Source: Halogeometricum pallidum JCM 14848 (GTDB taxonomy: Archaea; Halobacteriota; Halobacteria; Halobacteriales; Haloferacaceae). Taken from it: a DNA stretch of 64,000 bases. The notes below the pieces were generated by a model. It was not told where the DNA came from and did no database searches. It saw nothing but the letters and a program-made list of their open reading frames with translations. A program made the translations under genes and the position numbers. Numbering within the stretch: the stretch's first letter is position 1; every line of letters starts with the position of its first letter. The stretch is from positions 74,082 through 138,081 of the forward strand of contig NZ_AOIV01000021.1 in NCBI RefSeq assembly GCF_000337095.1, given 5' to 3'. Below, piece by piece: positions 60,899-64,000 of this stretch.

Positions 60899-62919
60899 CC
60901 GACCACACCCCAGACGAGGAGAGAGACGACGAGCAGTCCCACGACGTATTTCGCCCCCGAGAGCAATCGCGCGTCCCGGACGTACCCGCTGACGAGTCCG
61001 GTGACGACCGCTTGCAACGTCACGGCGTGGAAGAACAACAGCGAGAGGAGCGACGCGTCCATGGTCGCCATGAACGACCGACTCGCACTCGACGCCCCCT
61101 GTTGGGACGCGAGTTGCGCGAGCACGTCGATGAACCGCACTTTCAGGATGGCCATCACACCGAGGAGCGTCAGATAGGTCATCACGACGATGACGACCTG
61201 CATCCGCGTTCGCGACCGCCGGTCGCGTTCGATGTCGTCGCGATTCTCCGCGGCCTGTGCGGCCGTCGTGAGTACGGACGATATCTGCCCGGAGGCCTCC
61301 TGCGCTCTGGTGATGAGCTTGACGGTGCGTGCGAGGGCCGGAAGGCGGTATTTGTTGTTGAACACGATGAACGACTCGGAGATGTTCATCCCGTAGCTGC
61401 TCTTCGTGTAGATGATCTCCAGCTCCTCTGAGAGCCGACCCGAGGACGTATCGACGACGGTTCGAACCGAGTCCAACAGCGTGAGCCCCGTGTCGTTCGC
61501 ACTCGCCAGTTTGCGGAGCGTCTCCGAGAGAGTGTCGAGGATGCCGTATCGCGAGCGGACGTTCCACTCGTAGAACACGACGACGGGGATGCCGATGACG
61601 AACGCCGGGAGGTACATGTAGACGAACGTCCCCCAGATGGGCTCGGCGACGAGACCGTCCCACGTCGTCGGGGCCGACCCGGTCAGTACCGCCACGCCGA
61701 CGAGCATCGCGGCGGTGGGAACCGTCAGCGCGAGCGTGTAGGTCGGGTTGTCCCGCAGGAACAGGTGGGGACGCCTGACGATTTGCAGCGTCTGGAAGCT
61801 TCCCTCCCGGCGTGCGATACGGTCGAAGACGCTGAATCGCCCGGTGAACTGGTCGACGAAGCCGCCGCCGAACAGCCCGTGGCTCAACTCGTCTTCGGCA
61901 AGATACGCTCGCTCTTTCGTTCGGAGAACGCCGTCTCCGAGTTCGTCCTGCGTGATCGTCGAGAGGATGACGATGAACACGCCGCCGAACATCGGGATGA
62001 GGAGGTAAACCGTGAGGTACAGTACTATCTCCTGTCCCTCGCCGAGCATGCTGAGAACGATGAGGACGATGATGAGCAGCAGCGGGAACAGCGAGAGGGT
62101 GACGAACACCTCCGCGAACAGTTCGAGCGTTTCGAGGATGTCCTCCTGTTCCTGTTTTGCGGTGCGGAAGTGCAGCGCTTTCTTGTCGTCGAAAAAGCGG
62201 GTGATATCGCCACCGCTGTCGATGACCGACAGCATGTCGGTCAGGAACTGACTCAGTTCCGCGCTGGGCGTCTCGAACGCCTGCTTTCGTATCGCCGACC
62301 GGTAGTCGGTGTCGAAGTACTCCGTCTCCAGCATGATCGTCCTGAACTCCCGCGACACCTCGCCGTACGTGTCGTCGGCGTCCGCGATGGCCTCGAATAT
62401 CTCGAGTTGGCTCATGCCGCCGATGGAGAGCGCATACATAAACGAGACGGCGTCCGGCAGCAGGAGGTTGATCTCGCGCCGTCGGGCACCCGACCGGAGG
62501 TAGGGGACGAACACGGTAGTGCCGAACCCGATGCCGAACCCGATGGACCCGAACACGAGGCCGGTCACGACGACCAGGGCGGGGACCCGAACGGCCTCTA
62601 TCGTCGCGAGAACGGCCTGGTTCGAGACCGAGACGTCGAGCACCGGTCCGAGGAGGACGACGTTGCTGACGAACAGCAGGTAGCCGACGACCAGTCCGGC
62701 GAACCAGAGTGCGAGACCCGACGCCGTCCCGGCCGCCAGCGCGACCGAGAGGTACATCTCAACGTTGTACGGCATCCGCGATTCGGCCAGCTTCCGCTCG
62801 ACGCCGGCGGCGAAGTCGCTGTCCGATCCGAACAGCCGTCGGTAGAACGGGTAGAACGTGTCTCCGAACGCCTCCATCGTCCGGTCGGAGACCCCACGTT
62901 CGACGAAACCAGTGCTCAT
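60895..62919 (-). CDS. type II/IV secretion membrane platform protein (TadC/FlaJ/PilC-like), two domains
   Basis: The protein has 674 residues. Two T2SSF domains are seen: the first around 155-310 (LLLPDAVSFMYALSIGGMSQ, LEIFEAIADADDTYGEVSRE), the second around 470-625 (LRKLASANDTGLTLLDSVRT; ARTVKLITRAQEASGQISSV). About nine membrane segments lie between and at the ends (ALAAGTASGLALWFAGLVVG and others). This doubled form is usual for archaeal pilus platforms. It works with the ATPase encoded two genes upstream. A 4-nt overlap leads to the pseudopilins. Confidence 0.9.
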   Translation of the reverse strand: MSTGFVERGVSDRTMEAFGDTFYPFYRRLFGSDSDFAAGVERKLAESRMPYNVEMYLSVALAAGTASGLALWFAGLVVGYLLFVSNVVLLGPVLDVSVSNQAVLATIEAVRVPALVVVTGLVFGSIGFGIGFGTTVFVPYLRSGARRREINLLLPDAVSFMYALSIGGMSQLEIFEAIADADDTYGEVSREFRTIMLETEYFDTDYRSAIRKQAFETPSAELSQFLTDMLSVIDSGGDITRFFDDKKALHFRTAKQEQEDILETLELFAEVFVTLSLFPLLLIIVLIVLSMLGEGQEIVLYLTVYLLIPMFGGVFIVILSTITQDELGDGVLRTKERAYLAEDELSHGLFGGGFVDQFTGRFSVFDRIARREGSFQTLQIVRRPHLFLRDNPTYTLALTVPTAAMLVGVAVLTGSAPTTWDGLVAEPIWGTFVYMYLPAFVIGIPVVVFYEWNVRSRYGILDTLSETLRKLASANDTGLTLLDSVRTVVDTSSGRLSEELEIIYTKSSYGMNISESFIVFNNKYRLPALARTVKLITRAQEASGQISSVLTTAAQAAENRDDIERDRRSRTRMQVVIVVMTYLTLLGVMAILKVRFIDVLAQLASQQGASSASRSFMATMDASLLSLLFFHAVTLQAVVTGLVSGYVRDARLLSGAKYVVGLLVVSLLVWGVVG

Positions 62920-62928
62920 CTGAACTCC

Positions 62929-63288
62929 TTACCTACCTTCGGTCGGGTCGTCGCTGTCGGTCTGTTCAGAGCGCGTGGTCGGGAGGCCGCCGTCGGTCGC
63001 CGTCGACTCGCTCTCGCCGTCGTCGGACGCGACCAGATCGAACGCCTCGGTCGCCCCGTCGGCGACGGGTTCCCCCTCCTCGGAGTGGTCCTCGTGGTCG
63101 GGTTCGTCGCCCGTCGGCGCCGCGGCGACGTGCTCGTCGATGTCCACGTCTTCGAGAGCTGCGATGACCGCTTTCACCCGCGAGACGGAGAACTCCGTCT
63201 GTGAGGCCTCGAGGACGGCCGACAGGTTCTGTTCGTTGATCTCTGCACCGGTTTCGTTCAGCAGTAGGGTTGCGTAGGTGTACTTCAT
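62929..63288 (-). CDS. protein with ribosomal P1 (L12e)-like N-terminal domain in pilus operon
   Basis: The protein has 119 residues. MKYTYATLLLNETGAEINEQ, NLSAVLEASQTEFSVSRVKA, VIAALEDVDIDEHVAAAP follows, almost residue by residue, the N-terminal dimerisation domain of haloarchaeal stalk protein P1 (MEYVYAALILNE...EINEDNL...SRVKALVAALEDVDIEEAV). The hinge and conserved acidic end GEGLGELFG of true P1 are absent; instead there is a Ser/Thr/Asp/Glu tail of about 60 residues. The gene sits 3 nt after the secretion ATPase and 9 nt before the platform gene, so it is part of the operon and is not the ribosomal gene itself. Confidence 0.75.
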   Translation of the reverse strand: MKYTYATLLLNETGAEINEQNLSAVLEASQTEFSVSRVKAVIAALEDVDIDEHVAAAPTGDEPDHEDHSEEGEPVADGATEAFDLVASDDGESESTATDGGLPTTRSEQTDSDDPTEGR

Positions 63289-63291
63289 GGG

Positions 63292-64000
63292 TTATCGAGT
63301 TCGTGATTCGTCTCCGCGTCGTTCGTCGTCCGTCTCCGTGCCTTCGCTTTTGTCCGCGTCCGTTCCGCCGTCGCTGACCGCGTGTACGGGGTCGCCCTCC
63401 GCGGGACGGGCGGCCGCCGCTTGGTCGTCCGACCGCAGGAGCGTCGCGTCGTAGAACATGTCCTCGAGTCGCTCTCGCTGACCGGGTTCCGCGACGACGT
63501 TCTCCGTTTTCGAGATGTCCGCGAGAACCGCCGCGAGCGACTTCGACTCTCGGTTCCGGTAGTCGTCGAATAGCGTCGCCTCGGCGCTGTCGAGGAACGC
63601 CTGCGCCTGTTCGTACGTCTTCACGTCCGGGTCGGGACGGGGAACGAGCGCTTCCTTCTCGGGATCCACGTCGATGACGACGCTCTCCATCTTCCGGAGT
63701 TCGTCGAGGTGGTTCTCGAGGGTTCCGTTCGACATCATGGTCAAGATGGCGTCGGGGTCGTTGAGGAAGCCTTGGAGGGTCGCCGCGACCTGCGTGTACT
63801 CGCTGAGGCCGTTCACGACGAGGTAGGCGAGGACTGCCTGTCGCTTGTGGAGTTCGCGTTCGAGTGTCTCCTCGTCCCACCCTCGGTCGAATCTGATCTT
63901 CTGGAGGGTGTTGGACTTCCCCATCGTCTTGTACTCGTCAGAGTCGGCGCTCCACTGGTAGACGTCCTGAACGTTGATCTCGTTGTTCTCGGCGTCGTAG
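63292..64000 (-). CDS. type II/IV secretion ATPase (TadA/FlaI-like), C-terminal part
   Basis: The gene enters from the right edge; about 236 C-terminal residues are visible. The frame runs through 63924 to the window end (YDAENNEINVQDVYQWSADS, DEYKTMGKSN), so the ATG at 63924 is internal. KIRFDRGWDEETLERELHKR, QAVLAYLVVNGLSEYTQVAA, TLQGFLNDPDAILTMM are typical of the C-terminal domain of haloarchaeal secretion ATPases. Walker motifs lie outside the window. A disordered acidic tail ends the protein. It powers pilus assembly with the platform protein downstream. Confidence 0.8.
   Translation of the reverse strand, partial: YDAENNEINVQDVYQWSADSDEYKTMGKSNTLQKIRFDRGWDEETLERELHKRQAVLAYLVVNGLSEYTQVAATLQGFLNDPDAILTMMSNGTLENHLDELRKMESVVIDVDPEKEALVPRPDPDVKTYEQAQAFLDSAEATLFDDYRNRESKSLAAVLADISKTENVVAEPGQRERLEDMFYDATLLRSDDQAAAARPAEGDPVHAVSDGGTDADKSEGTETDDERRGDESRTR

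Noticed and set aside
61765..63204. 479-codon plus-strand frame opposite the TadC-like gene
   Set aside because: Sense strand encodes a clear two-domain secretion platform protein; the antisense frame is a reflection of its acidic/hydrophobic codons.

Overview
The window reads as a haloarchaeal (class Halobacteria) chromosome or megaplasmid segment. The signs are GC-rich codon use, very acidic proteins, a Tat signal, leaderless-type promoters with TATA boxes about 25-30 bp before start codons, haloarchaeal TnpB (IS1341-type) elements, and a pilus cluster of the haloarchaeal type. Nothing allows a species call.

Layout. 0-2.3 kb: a fic gene broken by a TnpB element. 2.3-5.2 kb: a large MBL-fold protein and a YdjM-type membrane protein. 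5.3-20.9 kb: a surface-glycan locus with a complete dTDP-L-rhamnose set (rmlA, rmlB, rmlC, rmlD), a GDP-mannose hydrolase-like NUDIX protein, a Wzx-type flippase, one GT2 and three GT4 glycosyltransferases, a polytopic membrane protein, an alkaline-phosphatase-superfamily enzyme, a thymidylate-kinase-like protein and a nucleotidyltransferase. The part at 9.4-15.4 kb is strikingly AT-rich and looks acquired. 21-29 kb and 31.8-36.3 kb: accessory ground full of small HTH and zinc-finger genes, decayed duplicates and TnpB scars. It holds two copies of a putative HTH plus TumE-like toxin-antitoxin pair; in one copy a second TnpB element sits between the two genes. An arylamine N-acetyltransferase, a small membrane protein and two aldo/keto reductases lie between the two parts.

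35-41 kb: a VWA protein, a DmdA/GcvT-like enzyme, a Tat-exported seven-repeat FG-GAP protein ending in a dockerin-like domain, a UspA protein and a glycerophosphodiesterase. 42.3-51.0 kb: a tight three-gene operon of two very large, mutually similar proteins of unknown function and an intracellular-looking subtilase that carries an IF2_N-like insert and a recently duplicated C-terminal domain. This is the best candidate for an undescribed system. 51-57.5 kb: a decayed HTH gene, a methyltransferase, an ABC exporter coupled through a 36-codon ORF to an S-layer-like membrane-anchored protein, and a SnoaL-like protein.

57.6-64 kb: a minus-strand pilus / type II-IV secretion cluster. In transcription order it holds the C-terminus of the ATPase (entering from the right edge), a protein whose N-terminus looks like ribosomal stalk protein P1, a two-domain TadC/FlaJ-type membrane protein, and five small pilin-like or pseudopilin-like proteins with single N-terminal membrane segments, nearly all overlapping by a few bases.
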